Shown one piece after another: positions 17,976 through 30,584 of a stretch of 33,151 bases of DNA. Location: positions 1 through 33,151 of the forward strand of contig JAUYSD010000285.1 in the NCBI GenBank assembly GCA_030696505.1, written 5' to 3'. Source of the DNA: Sulfuritalea sp. (lineage in GTDB: Bacteria; Pseudomonadota; Gammaproteobacteria; Burkholderiales; Rhodocyclaceae). The notes under the pieces are model-generated. The model saw only the letters and a program-made list of their open reading frames with translations. It was not told the DNA's origin and did not search any database. Position 1 is the stretch's first letter. The number at the start of each line of letters is the position of its first letter. The position numbers and the translations under genes are program-made.

Positions 17976-17979
<4 letters not shown>
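17500..17979 (-). CDS. greA: Transcription elongation factor GreA
   Basis: 159 residues, the standard size. The N-terminal coiled coil (about 1-75) carries '[23 protein letters not shown]', whose acidic tip (D42, E45 region) enters the RNA polymerase secondary channel to stimulate cleavage of backtracked RNA. The C-terminal FKBP-like domain ends in 'YEILDVKYL'. The ATG at 17979 overlaps the carB stop (ATGA), so translation is coupled to carB. Confidence 0.98.
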
Positions 17980-21221
<3,242 letters not shown>

Positions 21222-21241
21222 GATTGCTTAAATTTGGTCCG

Positions 21242-21889
21242 TCATTTCAGGGTCGAATCGGCAAGCCTCGCGCCGAATCCGATGAACATTGCGCCGACCC
21301 CGCCGGTGGCGCCCGCCGCCAGCCGCCGTCGGCTGCGGAACTGCCGTGCCAGATGGGCACCGCCCAGAATCAGTGCCGACAGATACAGGCCGCTGATGAT
21401 CTGGCAGATCACGCCGAGAATCAGGAAGGACAGTGCCGGCCAAGCATAGCCCGGATCGACGAACTGGATGAAGAAGGAGACGAAGAACATGATTGCCTTG
21501 GGGTTCATCAGGCTGATCACCAGCGCGGCATGGAAAGGCCGTGTCGCATCGACACTGGGCTGCGCCTCGGCGACCTGTCCGCGTTGCTGCCACATCGACC
21601 ACGCGGCACGCAAGAGGCCGAGGCCCAGCCATGCCAGATAGGCCGCGCCGATGTATTTCAGCACCATGAACAGGGCGGGACTGGCCTGCAGCACAGAGGC
21701 CACGCCGGTCGCCGACAGCACCATCAGGATCGCGTCGCCGGCGAAGATGCCGCAGGCGCCGCGATAGCCGGCCCGAACGCCGCGCTGGGAAGCCACCGCC
21801 AGCACATACAGGGAATTGGGGCCGGGCAGGAGCACGATGAAAATCGTGCCCAGCACATAGGTCGTGAGATCGGTGATGCCGTAGACCAT
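21242..21889 (-). CDS. leuE: LysE/LeuE-family amino-acid exporter
   Basis: 215 residues, six predicted membrane helices. The N-terminal 'TTYVLGTIFIVLLPGPNSLYVLAVASQRG' has the LysE-superfamily P-G-P-N signature, and 'SLMNPKAIMFFVSFFIQFVD' the conserved N-P-K segment. It is most like LeuE (leucine efflux); the symbol is a best guess and the substrate is not proven. It starts 3 bases after the carA stop and ends 20 bases before carB, so an exporter gene splits the two subunit genes of one enzyme while staying in the operon. Confidence 0.85.
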   Translation of the reverse strand: MVYGITDLTTYVLGTIFIVLLPGPNSLYVLAVASQRGVRAGYRGACGIFAGDAILMVLSATGVASVLQASPALFMVLKYIGAAYLAWLGLGLLRAAWSMWQQRGQVAEAQPSVDATRPFHAALVISLMNPKAIMFFVSFFIQFVDPGYAWPALSFLILGVICQIISGLYLSALILGGAHLARQFRSRRRLAAGATGGVGAMFIGFGARLADSTLK

Positions 21890-21892
21890 GGG

Positions 21893-23032
21893 CTATTTCG
21901 CGGCCATCGAGCGGATGAAGCGGTCGAACAGATAGGCCACGTCGTGCGGACCCGGACTGGCTTCGGGGTGCCCCTGGAAGCAGAAGGCCGGTCGATCGGT
22001 CCAGGCCATGCCCTGCAGGCTGCCGTCGAACAGCGAGACGTGGGTGATTTTCACGTTCTGCGGCAGGCTCGCCGGATCGACCGCGAAGCCGTGGTTCTGG
22101 CTGGTGATCAATACCTGGCCGGACTCCAGATCCTTGACCGGATGATTGGCGCCATGGTGGCCGAACTTCATTTTCAGGGTCTTGCCGCCGGCCGCCAGCC
22201 CCATCAGCTGATGACCAAGGCAGATGCCGAAGATCGGCAGGCGCTGTTCGAGAAATTCGCGGATCGCCGCCACCGCGTAATCGCAGGGTTCCGGATCGCC
22301 GGGTCCGTTGGACAGGAAGATGCCGTCGGGATTCAAGGCCAGCACCTCCGCCGCGGGCGTCCGTGCCGGCACCACGGTCAGGTCGCAGCCACGCGAGGCC
22401 AGCATGCGCAGGATATTGCGCTTGATGCCGAAATCGTAGGCGACGACCTTGTACGGAAAGTTCGCGGGTTGCGCAAAGCCGCTGCCGAGCGCCCACTCGC
22501 CTTCGCGCCAGGGATATGGCTGCTGGGCGCTGACCACTTGCGCCAGGTCCATGCCGGCCAGGCCGGGGAAGGCGCGCGCCTGGGCCACGGCGGCGTCAGC
22601 ATCGAGATGCTCGCCTGCGTTGGCAGAGACGAGACAGCCGGCCTGGGCGCCGTTTTCGCGCAGGATGCGGGTCAGCTTGCGGGTGTCGATGTCGGCCAGG
22701 CCGAGCACGTTCTCGGCGCGCAGCCAGGCATCGAGGGTCTGTTCGCTGCGGAAGTTTGAGGCCAGCAAGGGCAGGTCGCGGATCACCAGGCCGGCGGCAT
22801 GAACGGACGCCGCTTCGCAGTCCTGGCGATTGACGCCGTAGCTGCCGATGTGCGGATAGGTGAGGGTGACGATCTGGCGGGCGTAGGACGGATCCGTGAG
22901 GATTTCCTGGTAGCCGGTCAATGCGGTATTGAAGACCACTTCGCCGACGCTGCTACCGCTGGCGCCTATGCCCTTGCCTCTAAACACCGTTCCGTCGGCC
23001 AGGGCAAGAAGGGCGGGCGGAAAGTGAGGCAC
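21893..23032 (-). CDS. carA: Carbamoyl phosphate synthase, small (glutaminase) subunit
   Basis: 379 residues from a GTG at 23032, chosen because CGGGAG lies 7 bases upstream and the length matches E. coli CarA (382). A TTG at 23056 would add eight residues without a good site. The N-terminal CarA domain begins '[18 protein letters not shown]'. The class-I amidotransferase domain has the nucleophile cysteine in '[11 protein letters not shown]' and the H-x-E pair in '[10 protein letters not shown]'. It hydrolyses glutamine and channels ammonia to CarB. A strong promoter at 23113-23141 heads the carA-leuE-carB-greA-DUF4149 unit with a leader of about 75 bases. Confidence 0.98.
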   Translation of the reverse strand: MPHFPPALLALADGTVFRGKGIGASGSSVGEVVFNTALTGYQEILTDPSYARQIVTLTYPHIGSYGVNRQDCEAASVHAAGLVIRDLPLLASNFRSEQTLDAWLRAENVLGLADIDTRKLTRILRENGAQAGCLVSANAGEHLDADAAVAQARAFPGLAGMDLAQVVSAQQPYPWREGEWALGSGFAQPANFPYKVVAYDFGIKRNILRMLASRGCDLTVVPARTPAAEVLALNPDGIFLSNGPGDPEPCDYAVAAIREFLEQRLPIFGICLGHQLMGLAAGGKTLKMKFGHHGANHPVKDLESGQVLITSQNHGFAVDPASLPQNVKITHVSLFDGSLQGMAWTDRPAFCFQGHPEASPGPHDVAYLFDRFIRSMAAK

Positions 23033-23070
23033 GATGGGGCTCCCGGAACAAGACAATGCGGCGATCGGAA

Positions 23071-23101
23071 CCGGACACCGCTCGATTCACATAGCGTCCG
23101 G
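23071..23101 (-). promoter_or_regulatory. Hairpin in the carA leader
   Basis: CCGGAC / GTCCGG arms (23101-23096 and 23076-23071 on the minus strand) with an inner GCT/AGC pairing lie just downstream of the predicted carA transcription start. No T-run follows. Its role, if any, is unknown. Confidence 0.35.
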
Positions 23102-23112
23102 CAAACCTGTGG

Positions 23113-23141
23113 ATTATAGCTTGTCGCGTTGCCCATCGCAA
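23113..23141 (-). promoter_or_regulatory. Strong sigma70-type promoter for carA
   Basis: On the minus strand TTGCGA (23141-23136), a 17-base spacer and a perfect TATAAT (23118-23113). It sits between the dapB stop and carA, so the car genes do not depend on bamE-dapB transcription. Confidence 0.88.
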
Positions 23142-23182
23142 ATGCGCGCAACGCGACGCAGCCGGTTACCGCAGCTACCGAC

Positions 23183-23992
<810 letters not shown>

Positions 23993-24415
23993 CTATTTCT
24001 TCTCTTGAGCCTCGGCCGCGGCGCTGGCCGGTGCCGGAATTTCCACGACCTGGGTGGTCGGGCGCGGCGCCTGGCCCGCGGTCGCTTCCTCGGCAACCAC
24101 GTCGCCCGCCACACGCGTCAGCTTGTTGTCCTGGAAAAACACGGTCATCGTCCGCTGCTGCACCTCGCCACGCCCCGGCCGGAAGCGATACACGTAGTCC
24201 CAGCGATCGGCGTGGAACATGTCGGCAACCAAGGGCGAACCGAGAATGAAACGCACCTGGTCGCGAGTCAGACCCGGCTTCAACTGCGCCACCATTTCCT
24301 GGGTGACGAAATTGCCCTGGCGCACATCGATGCGATAGGGCGTCAGATAGTTGGTGATCTGCGGGGTATTGGAACAGGCTGCCAGGAACGGCAGGAGCAA
24401 CAGGATGCGCTTCAT
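23993..24415 (-). CDS. bamE: Outer-membrane assembly lipoprotein BamE
   Basis: 140 residues from the ATG at 24415; a frame extending to 24490 lacks a signal peptide at its front, so the later start is right. The lipoprotein signal MKRILLLLPFLAAC has its lipobox L-A-A-C with the acylated cysteine at 14. The SmpA/OmlA domain shows 'YRIDVRQGNFVTQEMVAQLKPGLTRDQVRFILGSPLVADMFHADRWDYVYRF' in part, the BamE core. The tail (about 105-140) is an Ala/Pro-rich extension. BamE supports the BAM complex that inserts beta-barrels such as the porin at 5867-6973. It is divergent from fur. Confidence 0.95.
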   Translation of the reverse strand: MKRILLLLPFLAACSNTPQITNYLTPYRIDVRQGNFVTQEMVAQLKPGLTRDQVRFILGSPLVADMFHADRWDYVYRFRPGRGEVQQRTMTVFFQDNKLTRVAGDVVAEEATAGQAPRPTTQVVEIPAPASAAAEAQEKK

Positions 24416-24577
24416 CGGGAAATTCCGGGAAAACCACTGGTCATTGATGGCTGCCCTATTCTGGCACGCCTCGTCATTTCCCGATCGCATTATCCCAATC
24501 GGGGCGCGAAAACTATATCATAGCTGCCCGCCCCCACTGCACCTACCCAAGCGGCCCAGACGCCACGCTAAGGCTTT

Positions 24578-25030
24578 ATGACCCATCCCGACGATCTCAA
24601 GAGCATCGGCCTCAAGGCGACGTATCCGCGCCTGAAGATACTCGACCTGTTCCACAAACTGCAGGATGAGGGTTCGCCGCGCCACGTCACGGCAGAAGAC
24701 GTCTATCGGCACCTGCTGGCCGACGGCCTGGACATCGGACTGGCCACGGTGTATCGGGTGCTGACCCAGTTCGAACAGGCCGGATTGCTGCAAAGGCACC
24801 ATTTCGAATCCGGCAAGGCGATTTTCGAACTCAATGAAGGCAAGCACCACGACCATCTGGTCTGCCTGCAATGCGGACGCGTCGAAGAATTCTTCGATGC
24901 CGAGATCGAAAAGCGCCAGCACAAGATAGCCGCAGAGCGTGGCTTCACGGTGCGCGAACACGCGCTATACCTTTACGTCGAGTGCAACAAACCGGATTGC
25001 CCGCACCGCAAACATCCACATTCCACGTAA
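24578..25030 (+). CDS. fur: Ferric uptake regulator Fur
   Basis: 150 residues, typical. The winged-helix DNA-binding domain (about 1-85) has '[19 protein letters not shown]' and '[18 protein letters not shown]'. The metal and dimerisation domain has '[16 protein letters not shown]' with the regulatory-site histidines and the first C-x-x-C, and '[11 protein letters not shown]' near the C-terminus with the second cysteine pair of the structural zinc site. Fur represses iron-uptake genes when Fe2+ is bound. AAGG lies 4 bases upstream of the ATG. The bamE-fur gap (24416-24577) holds both promoters; I see no clear Fur box in it. The exporter gene starts 6 bases after the stop. Confidence 0.97.
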   Translation: MTHPDDLKSIGLKATYPRLKILDLFHKLQDEGSPRHVTAEDVYRHLLADGLDIGLATVYRVLTQFEQAGLLQRHHFESGKAIFELNEGKHHDHLVCLQCGRVEEFFDAEIEKRQHKIAAERGFTVREHALYLYVECNKPDCPHRKHPHST

Positions 25031-25036
25031 GCACTC

Positions 25037-25609
25037 GTGGAAGCCTTCCTGACTTCGACCACCCTGGTCGCGATCGCCGAAATCGGCGACAAGACCCAGT
25101 TGCTGTCCTTCGTGCTCGCCGCACGACTGAGGAAGCCCTGGGCCATCATCGCCGGCATTTTCGTCGCCACGGTGCTCAACCACGCCCTGGCCGGCTCGGT
25201 CGGCGTCTGGCTGGCGCAGCTGATCGCGCCGCAATGGCTACCGTGGATCACCGGCGCCGTGTTCATTGCCTTCGGCCTCTGGGCGCTGCACCCGGATTCG
25301 CTCGACGAAGACCCGAAGATCCATCCCGCCGGCGCCTTCGTCACCACCACGATCGCCTTCTTCATCGCCGAAATGGGCGACAAGACGCAGTTCGCCACCG
25401 TGGCACTGGGGGCGCAGTTTCAGGGGGCGCTGTTCGCTGTCGTGATGGGTACCACGCTGGGCATGATGCTGGCCAATGTGCCGGCCGTCATCATCGGCGA
25501 GAAGCTGGCCAAGCGTCTGCCGCTGCACCTGATCCGTTGGATCGCGGCCGCCGTGTTCATCGCCACCGGCATCTACACCATGCTCGGCGCGCCGGCCATT
25601 CCGGGCTAA
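25037..25609 (+). CDS. GDT1/TMEM165 (UPF0016) family cation exporter, probable Mn2+ export
   Basis: 190 residues from a GTG at 25037 with only a weak ribosome binding site, 6 bases after the fur stop, so translation is probably coupled. Two inverted repeats of three helices each carry the hallmark E-x-G-D-K-T/Q: 'AIAEIGDKTQLLSFVLAA' (about 12-29) and 'FIAEMGDKTQFATVALGA' (about 110-127). Bacterial members such as MneA/MntX export manganese; the substrate here is inferred. Placement directly behind fur suggests linked iron and manganese control. The stop overlaps the recN stop (CTAA). Confidence 0.92.
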   Translation: MEAFLTSTTLVAIAEIGDKTQLLSFVLAARLRKPWAIIAGIFVATVLNHALAGSVGVWLAQLIAPQWLPWITGAVFIAFGLWALHPDSLDEDPKIHPAGAFVTTTIAFFIAEMGDKTQFATVALGAQFQGALFAVVMGTTLGMMLANVPAVIIGEKLAKRLPLHLIRWIAAAVFIATGIYTMLGAPAIPG

Positions 25610-27258
25610 CCGATACCCAGCATCTCCGCGGCGTGGCGGCGCGTGGTGTCGGTGATCTTCTCGCCGCCCAGCATGCGGGCGATCTCGCCGATGCGGGATT
25701 CCCGGTCGAGCACGCTGACCGAGGATGTCGTCGCGCCGTCGTGCGTCTGCTTGGCGATCGACCATTGCCAGTCGGCCTGCGCCGCCACCTGCGGCAGATG
25801 GGTCACGCACAGCACCTGGCGGCTCTTGCCCAGTTCGCGCAGCATGCGGCCGACAATCTCGGCGACGCGACCACCGATGCCGACATCGACTTCGTCGAAA
25901 ATCAGCGTACCCGCGGGATTTGCTTGGCTGGCGATGACCTGCAAGGCCAGGCCGATGCGCGACAGCTCGCCGCCCGATGCCACCTTGGCCAGCGCGCGCA
26001 AGGGCTGGCCGGCATTGGCCGAAACCAGGAATTCGACACTTTCCAAGCCGCTGGCGGCGCCATCGGGCAAGACTTCCAGGGCAATTTCGAAGCGCCCGCC
26101 GGCCATCGCCAGTTCCTGCATGCCGGCCGTCACGGCTTTGGACAAGGCCTTGGCGGTCTTGCTGCGCAGCGCCGAAAGCTGCTTCGCGACCTGGCGGAAA
26201 GCCGCTTCCGTCCTGGCTTCGCGCTCGGCCAACGCGGCCGGATCGGCGCGCAGCGTGAGTTCTTCCAGGCGCGCCTGCAGCCGCTGCAGCAACTCGGGCA
26301 GTTCGTCAGGCGTGACCCGGTGCTTGCGCGCCATCTGGGTCACGGCGTCGATGCGGCTGTCGAGTTCGTTCAACCGCGCCGGATCGAGTTCCAGCCTGTC
26401 CTGATAACGCCGTAGCGCCAGCGCCGACTCTTCGAGCTGGATCAGCGCGCTTTCAAAAAGTTGCGCCGCCTCGCCCAGTGCCGCATCGTAGCCGGTCAGT
26501 TCCGTCAGTCGGGCTCCGGCGTGCTGGAGCAGCGGCAGGCTGGCCGCCTCGCCGTCTTCCAGCGCCGCCAGCGCGGCACTGGCGCCTTCCAGCAGGGCAT
26601 TGGCATTGCCCAGGCGGCGCTGTTCCTGTTCGGTTTCCAGCCATGCGTCGGCATCGAAGGCCAGGGCGACAAGTTCCTTGACCTGCCATTCGAGCAGTTC
26701 GCGCTCGCGCAGCGTGGCCTCGACATCCTTTTCCGCCGCGAGGCGCGCCTCGCGCGCTGTGCGCCAGGTGCCGTATGCAGCGGCGACGTCGCGCGCCAGC
26801 GCCTGCGCTCCGGCATGGGTATCGAGCAGGTCGCGCTGGGCATCGCTGCGCAGCAGCGAATGATGGGCATTCTGGCCGTGGATGTCGGCCAGGAAATCGG
26901 CCACCTCGCGCAACTGCCCGAGTGTCGCCGCGGCGCCGTTGATATAGGCGCGGGAACGCCCGGCGCTGTCGATCACGCGCCGCAGCAGGCAGGCATCGCT
27001 GTCATAGTCGTTGGCCTGCAGCCAGTCGTGCAGACCGCCGCCCGGCGCCACGTCGAATTCGGCGGAAATCTCGGCGCGCTCGGCCCCGCTCCTGACCACC
27101 GTCGCATCGGCGCGCTCGCCCAGCGCCAGCGACAGCGCATCGACCAGGATCGACTTGCCGGCGCCGGTCTCGCCGGTCAGGGCGCCGAAGCCGCCGCCGA
27201 ATTCGAGTTCGAGGCGGTCGACAATGACGAAATCGCGGATAGTCAGATGCAGCAGCAT
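25606..27258 (-). CDS. recN: DNA repair protein RecN
   Basis: 550 residues, normal length, from the ATG at 27258; the open frame upstream is a shadow of nadK. RecN is an SMC-like ATPase that holds broken DNA ends and cooperates with RecA. Walker A is GETGAGKS (29-36) and the N-terminus 'MLLHLTIRDFVIVDRLELEF' is diagnostic. A long alpha-helical coiled coil fills about 150-370. The signature 'KVASGGELSRIGLALQVI' and Walker B 'LIFDEVDVGIGG' are near residue 455. No Shine-Dalgarno or LexA box is seen, and it starts 13 bases after nadK, so it is read with nadK. Confidence 0.97.
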   Translation of the reverse strand: MLLHLTIRDFVIVDRLELEFGGGFGALTGETGAGKSILVDALSLALGERADATVVRSGAERAEISAEFDVAPGGGLHDWLQANDYDSDACLLRRVIDSAGRSRAYINGAAATLGQLREVADFLADIHGQNAHHSLLRSDAQRDLLDTHAGAQALARDVAAAYGTWRTAREARLAAEKDVEATLRERELLEWQVKELVALAFDADAWLETEQEQRRLGNANALLEGASAALAALEDGEAASLPLLQHAGARLTELTGYDAALGEAAQLFESALIQLEESALALRRYQDRLELDPARLNELDSRIDAVTQMARKHRVTPDELPELLQRLQARLEELTLRADPAALAEREARTEAAFRQVAKQLSALRSKTAKALSKAVTAGMQELAMAGGRFEIALEVLPDGAASGLESVEFLVSANAGQPLRALAKVASGGELSRIGLALQVIASQANPAGTLIFDEVDVGIGGRVAEIVGRMLRELGKSRQVLCVTHLPQVAAQADWQWSIAKQTHDGATTSSVSVLDRESRIGEIARMLGGEKITDTTRRHAAEMLGIG

Positions 27259-27271
27259 GTTTCGATAATTA

Positions 27272-28150
27272 TCAGCGACGCGGGGTCGAGCTCCAGTGCA
27301 GCTTCTCGCGCAGCATCGCGAAATAGCTGTAGCCCGGCGGATGCAGCAGGGTGATGTTGTGGTGCGAACGGCGGATGCGCACGACGTCGCCGGCACGGGC
27401 GTCGAAGCGCGTCTGGCCGTCGAAATGGACCCGCGCATCGTGCGGCGGCAGCAAGGCGATATCGATCGTGCAACTGTCGTTGACCGTGATCGGGCGGTTC
27501 GACAGCGCGTGCGGGCACAAGGGCACGATGGCGATGCCGGGTACCGATGGATGCAGGATCGGGCCGTTGGCGGACAACGCATAGGCCGTCGAGCCGGTCG
27601 GCGTCGATACGATCAGGCCGTCGGCGCGCAGGACGTGGATCAACTCGCCATCGACCTTGACTTCGAGTTCGATCATGCGGCCGATATCGCCCTTGTTGAC
27701 CACCACATCGTTGAGCGCCAGCGTCTGATAGGCCGCCGCGCCGTCGCGCAGCACCTCGGCGTTGAGCAGAAACCTCTGTTCGCGCGAAAACTTGCCTTCG
27801 AGCAGGGCGGTGATGCTTTCGATCATCGCGCCCAGGGCGATGTCGGTCATGAAGCCGAGCCGTCCCTGGTTGATGCCGACCAGCGGCACATCAAAGCGGG
27901 CCAGGCTGCGCGCGGCATTGAGCATGGTACCGTCGCCGCCCAGAATCACCGCCAGCCGGGCACGGACGCCTATCGCGTCGTAGTCGGCGACCGCATAGCC
28001 GTTGGCGCCGACGGCCGCTGCGGTGGCCTCTTCCAGCAACACCTCGACGCCGCGCTGGCGCAGAAACGCAGCCAGCGACAGCAGGGACTCGGCAATCTCC
28101 CGGCTCTGGTATTTGCCGATCAGGGCGATGGTCGGAAATGCGCTGTTCAT
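27272..28150 (-). CDS. nadK: NAD kinase
   Basis: 292 residues from the ATG at 28150, which gives the family N-terminus '[19 protein letters not shown]'; the longer open frame is a shadow of hrcA. NadK phosphorylates NAD to NADP. The catalytic motif is '[13 protein letters not shown]' (about 69-81), followed by '[13 protein letters not shown]' and the conserved '[23 protein letters not shown]'. GGCGGC precedes the start by about 2-8 bases. A TTTAAT with upstream TG lies 7 bases before the ATG. It is divergent from hrcA and leads recN, a conserved betaproteobacterial arrangement. Confidence 0.97.
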   Translation of the reverse strand: MNSAFPTIALIGKYQSREIAESLLSLAAFLRQRGVEVLLEEATAAAVGANGYAVADYDAIGVRARLAVILGGDGTMLNAARSLARFDVPLVGINQGRLGFMTDIALGAMIESITALLEGKFSREQRFLLNAEVLRDGAAAYQTLALNDVVVNKGDIGRMIELEVKVDGELIHVLRADGLIVSTPTGSTAYALSANGPILHPSVPGIAIVPLCPHALSNRPITVNDSCTIDIALLPPHDARVHFDGQTRFDARAGDVVRIRRSHHNITLLHPPGYSYFAMLREKLHWSSTPRR

Positions 28151-28157
28151 GCCGCCG

Positions 28158-28163
28158 ATTAAA
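28158..28163 (-). promoter_or_regulatory. Candidate extended -10 of nadK
   Basis: On the minus strand TGG-TTTAAT (an extended -10) ends 7 bases before the nadK ATG, so the transcript would start close to the initiation codon. No good -35 is seen. Confidence 0.4.
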
Positions 28164-28233
28164 CCACAACGCCGCGGGCTTTTTGCTGACGGCCGCCTGC
28201 CGAAGTCCGTGCGGAGACCGTCTGCCGGGCTGC

Positions 28234-28239
28234 TAGAAT
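28234..28239 (+). promoter_or_regulatory. Candidate extended -10 of hrcA
   Basis: TGC-TAGAAT (extended -10) ends 7 bases before the hrcA ATG. No -35 of quality, no Shine-Dalgarno and no CIRCE element are visible in 28151-28246. Confidence 0.45.
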
Positions 28240-28246
28240 CAACGCC

Positions 28247-29266
28247 ATGCTCGACTATCGTGCGCAAACCCTGCTGAAGACCCTGATCGAACGCTATATC
28301 GCGGAAGGTCAGCCGGTCGGTTCGCGCACGCTGTCGAAATACTCCGGCCTCGAACTGTCGCCGGCGACGATCCGCAACGTCATGTCGGACCTGGAGGAGA
28401 TGGGCTTCATCGCCAGCCCGCACACCTCGGCCGGGCGCGTGCCGACACCCCTGGGCTACCGGCTCTTCGTCGATTCCCTGCTGACGGTGCGGCCCTTGAA
28501 AAGCAGCGAGCTTTCGGAAATGCAGGACGCGATCCAGCCCGACCAGCCGCAACTGGTGATCAGCCATGCCTCGCAGCTGCTGTCGCAGCTCACCGCCTTC
28601 GCCGGAGTCGTGGTGGCGCCGCGGCGGCAGCAGCCGCGCATCCGCCAGATTGAGTTTCTGAGCCTGTCGGACAAGCGCGTGCTGCTGATCATCGTCACCG
28701 CCGATGGCGACGTGCAGAACCGCATCCTGTTCACCCAGCGCAATTACAACCCGACCGAACTGATCGAGGCCGCCAACTACCTGAACCAGAACTGCCTCGG
28801 CCTCGACTTCGATCAGGTGCGCGCGCGCGTGGTGGAAGAACTGCGCCAGTTGCGCGCCGACATGTCGGAGCTGATGACCGCCGCACTCGATGCCGGCAAT
28901 CGGGCGATTTCCGACACCTCGACGCAATACGTGATCAGCGGCGAGAAGAACCTGCTCGACGTCGAGGACCTGTCGTCCAACATGTCGCGCCTGCGTCGCC
29001 TGTTCGACCTGTTCGAGCAGAGAACCGGGCTGGCCCAGCTGCTGGAGCTCTCCAGCCGTGCCGAAGGCGTGCAGGTGTTCATCGGCGGCGAATCCGGCAT
29101 CGCGCCGCTCGACGAATGCAGCGTGGTCGCCGCGCCCTACGAGGTCGACGGCGAGATCGTCGGCACCATCGGCGTCATCGGCCCCACAAGAATGGCCTAC
29201 GAACGCGTGATTCCGATCGTCGACATCACCGCCAAGTTGCTCAGCTCGGCACTTTCCGCGCCCTGA
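28247..29266 (+). CDS. hrcA: Heat-inducible transcription repressor HrcA
   Basis: 339 residues, typical. The N-terminal winged helix (about 1-75) has '[43 protein letters not shown]', shown here in part; it is the family's best-conserved stretch. GAF-like and dimerisation regions follow. HrcA binds CIRCE operators (TTAGCACTC-N9-GAGTGCTAA) of groESL-type genes and is helped to fold by GroEL. No CIRCE site occurs in this window, so its targets, probably groESL, lie elsewhere. It is the first gene of a unit with hemH (one base between stop and start) and is divergent from nadK. Confidence 0.97.
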   Translation: MLDYRAQTLLKTLIERYIAEGQPVGSRTLSKYSGLELSPATIRNVMSDLEEMGFIASPHTSAGRVPTPLGYRLFVDSLLTVRPLKSSELSEMQDAIQPDQPQLVISHASQLLSQLTAFAGVVVAPRRQQPRIRQIEFLSLSDKRVLLIIVTADGDVQNRILFTQRNYNPTELIEAANYLNQNCLGLDFDQVRARVVEELRQLRADMSELMTAALDAGNRAISDTSTQYVISGEKNLLDVEDLSSNMSRLRRLFDLFEQRTGLAQLLELSSRAEGVQVFIGGESGIAPLDECSVVAAPYEVDGEIVGTIGVIGPTRMAYERVIPIVDITAKLLSSALSAP

Positions 29267-29267
29267 G

Positions 29268-30353
29268 ATGCCGCGCTACGCTGCCGAACCCGCGCCGAAG
29301 CACGGCGCCGCGCGCCGTACTGCCGTCCTGCTGGTGAATCTCGGCACCCCGGAGGCGCCCACAGCCGCGGCATTGCGCCCCTATCTCAAGCAGTTTCTGT
29401 GGGATCCGCGCGTGGTCGAAATTCCGCGCGCCGTCTGGTGGCTGATTCTCAACGGCATCATCCTCAACCTGCGCCCGGCGAAATCGGCGGCAAAGTACGC
29501 CCAAATCTGGATGTCCGACGGCTCGCCGCTGAAGGTGCATACCGAACGCCAGGCCAGGCTGCTCAGGGGCTGGCTGGGCCAGGCCGGCAATCCGGAACTC
29601 GTCGTCAGCTGGGCGATGCGCTATGGCCAGCCTTCGATCGCTGGCGTGCTCGACCAGTTCAAGCGCGACGGGGTCGAGCGCGTGCTGGTGCTGCCGCTCT
29701 ACCCGCAATACGCGGCCAGCTCCAGCGCCAGCGTGATGGACGATGTCGCCGACTGGATCAAGCGCAGCCGCAATCCGCTCGAAATCCGCTTCATCAAGCA
29801 GTTCCACGACCACCCCGGCTACATCGCCGCGGTGGCGACGACCGTGAAGGAGCACTGGGCCGCCAGCGGCCGGCCGGACAAACTGGTGATGAGCTTCCAC
29901 GGCCTGCCGCGCCGTTCGCTCGATCTGGGCGATCCCTATTATTGCCAATGCCAGAAAACCGGGCGCCTGCTGGCCGAGGCCCTCGGTCTTGCCCAGGAAG
30001 AATTCCTGATCACCTTCCAGTCGCGCTTCGGCAAAGCCGAGTGGCTGCAGCCCTATACCCAGCCGACGCTGGAAAAGCTCGGCCGCGCAGGCACGGCGCG
30101 GGTCGATGTGATCTGCCCGGGCTTCGTCGCCGACTGTCTCGAAACGCTCGAGGAAATCGCCATGGAATGCAAGGCCGCGTTTCTGTCGTCCGGCGGCAAG
30201 GAGTTCCACTACATTCCCTGCGTCAATGAGCGGCCCGACTGGATCGCCGCACTGGGGCAACTGGTGTCGGCCCATCTCGGCGGCTGGCCGCTGGCCGCCC
30301 AGGCCGATCCCGCCGCGGCGGGGCGCGCCCAGGCGCTGGGCGCCAAGAGTTAA
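29268..30353 (+). CDS. hemH: Ferrochelatase
   Basis: 361 residues, normal length. HemH inserts Fe2+ into protoporphyrin IX, the last step of haem synthesis. N-terminal '[14 protein letters not shown]' is diagnostic, then '[18 protein letters not shown]', the metal-binding histidine in '[13 protein letters not shown]' (about residue 211), '[17 protein letters not shown]', '[15 protein letters not shown]' and '[17 protein letters not shown]'. The ATG lies one base after the hrcA stop, so expression is coupled to the repressor. The tail of about 20 Ala/Gln-rich residues is unremarkable. Confidence 0.98.
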   Translation: MPRYAAEPAPKHGAARRTAVLLVNLGTPEAPTAAALRPYLKQFLWDPRVVEIPRAVWWLILNGIILNLRPAKSAAKYAQIWMSDGSPLKVHTERQARLLRGWLGQAGNPELVVSWAMRYGQPSIAGVLDQFKRDGVERVLVLPLYPQYAASSSASVMDDVADWIKRSRNPLEIRFIKQFHDHPGYIAAVATTVKEHWAASGRPDKLVMSFHGLPRRSLDLGDPYYCQCQKTGRLLAEALGLAQEEFLITFQSRFGKAEWLQPYTQPTLEKLGRAGTARVDVICPGFVADCLETLEEIAMECKAAFLSSGGKEFHYIPCVNERPDWIAALGQLVSAHLGGWPLAAQADPAAAGRAQALGAKS

Positions 30354-30528
30354 GGTGAAATGCAACGAAGAGCGCGCTTGGTAATTGTCGAGCGTAGCGA
30401 GCCAGCTAGTAGCCTCCCCGCGAGGGGAGGATGGGAGGGGCGGGTCTTCAATTCGCCTTTCGTGTTTCATCATCAGGGGTACCGTGTCGCTGCGGCATGA
30501 AAGTTGACGCTGGCGCCACGGCGCGGCA
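30354..30528. other. Intergenic stretch after hemH with a G/C hairpin repeat
   Basis: It contains 'GTCGAGCGTAGCGAGCC' and, at 30413-30430, the hairpin described separately, followed by the G-rich track GGATGGGAGGGGCGGG. No coding frame with a ribosome binding site was seen. Confidence 0.5.
30413..30430. repeat. Intergenic hairpin CCTCCCC-GCGA-GGGGAGG
   Basis: A 7-bp perfect stem closes a GCGA (GNRA-type) tetraloop about 60 bases after hemH. No T-run follows, so it is not a classical terminator. The sequence resembles a dispersed intergenic CCTCCCC/GGGGAGG palindrome that I recall from many GC-rich proteobacteria. Confidence 0.6.
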
Positions 30529-30556
30529 CTTGAAGTCGGGGCCGGCAGCCTTATAT
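30529..30556 (+). promoter_or_regulatory. Sigma32-like (heat-shock) promoter for trxC
   Basis: CTTGAAG (30529-30535), a 13-base spacer and CCTTATAT (30549-30556; consensus CCCCATnT). The -35 element and spacer length are identical to those ahead of grpE and dnaK. A sigma70 reading (TTGAAG-N16-TATATC) overlaps it. Confidence 0.6.
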
Positions 30557-30572
30557 CAGTAACATCTGATAT
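30553..30572. repeat. Inverted repeat (operator-like) overlapping the trxC promoter
   Basis: ATATCAG-TAACAT-CTGATAT is a perfect 7+7 inverted repeat with a 6-base centre. It overlaps the -10 element and the likely transcription start and ends 2 bases before the Shine-Dalgarno GGAG. It does not match the E. coli OxyR consensus. Confidence 0.55.
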
Positions 30573-30584
30573 TTGGAGTGCATC

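Noticed and set aside
24416-24577. Fur box in the bamE-fur gap
   Set aside because: CATTATCCC and similar pieces do not build the GATAATGATAATCATTATC pattern.
28151-28246. CIRCE element upstream of hrcA
   Set aside because: No copy of TTAGCACTC or its complement occurs there.
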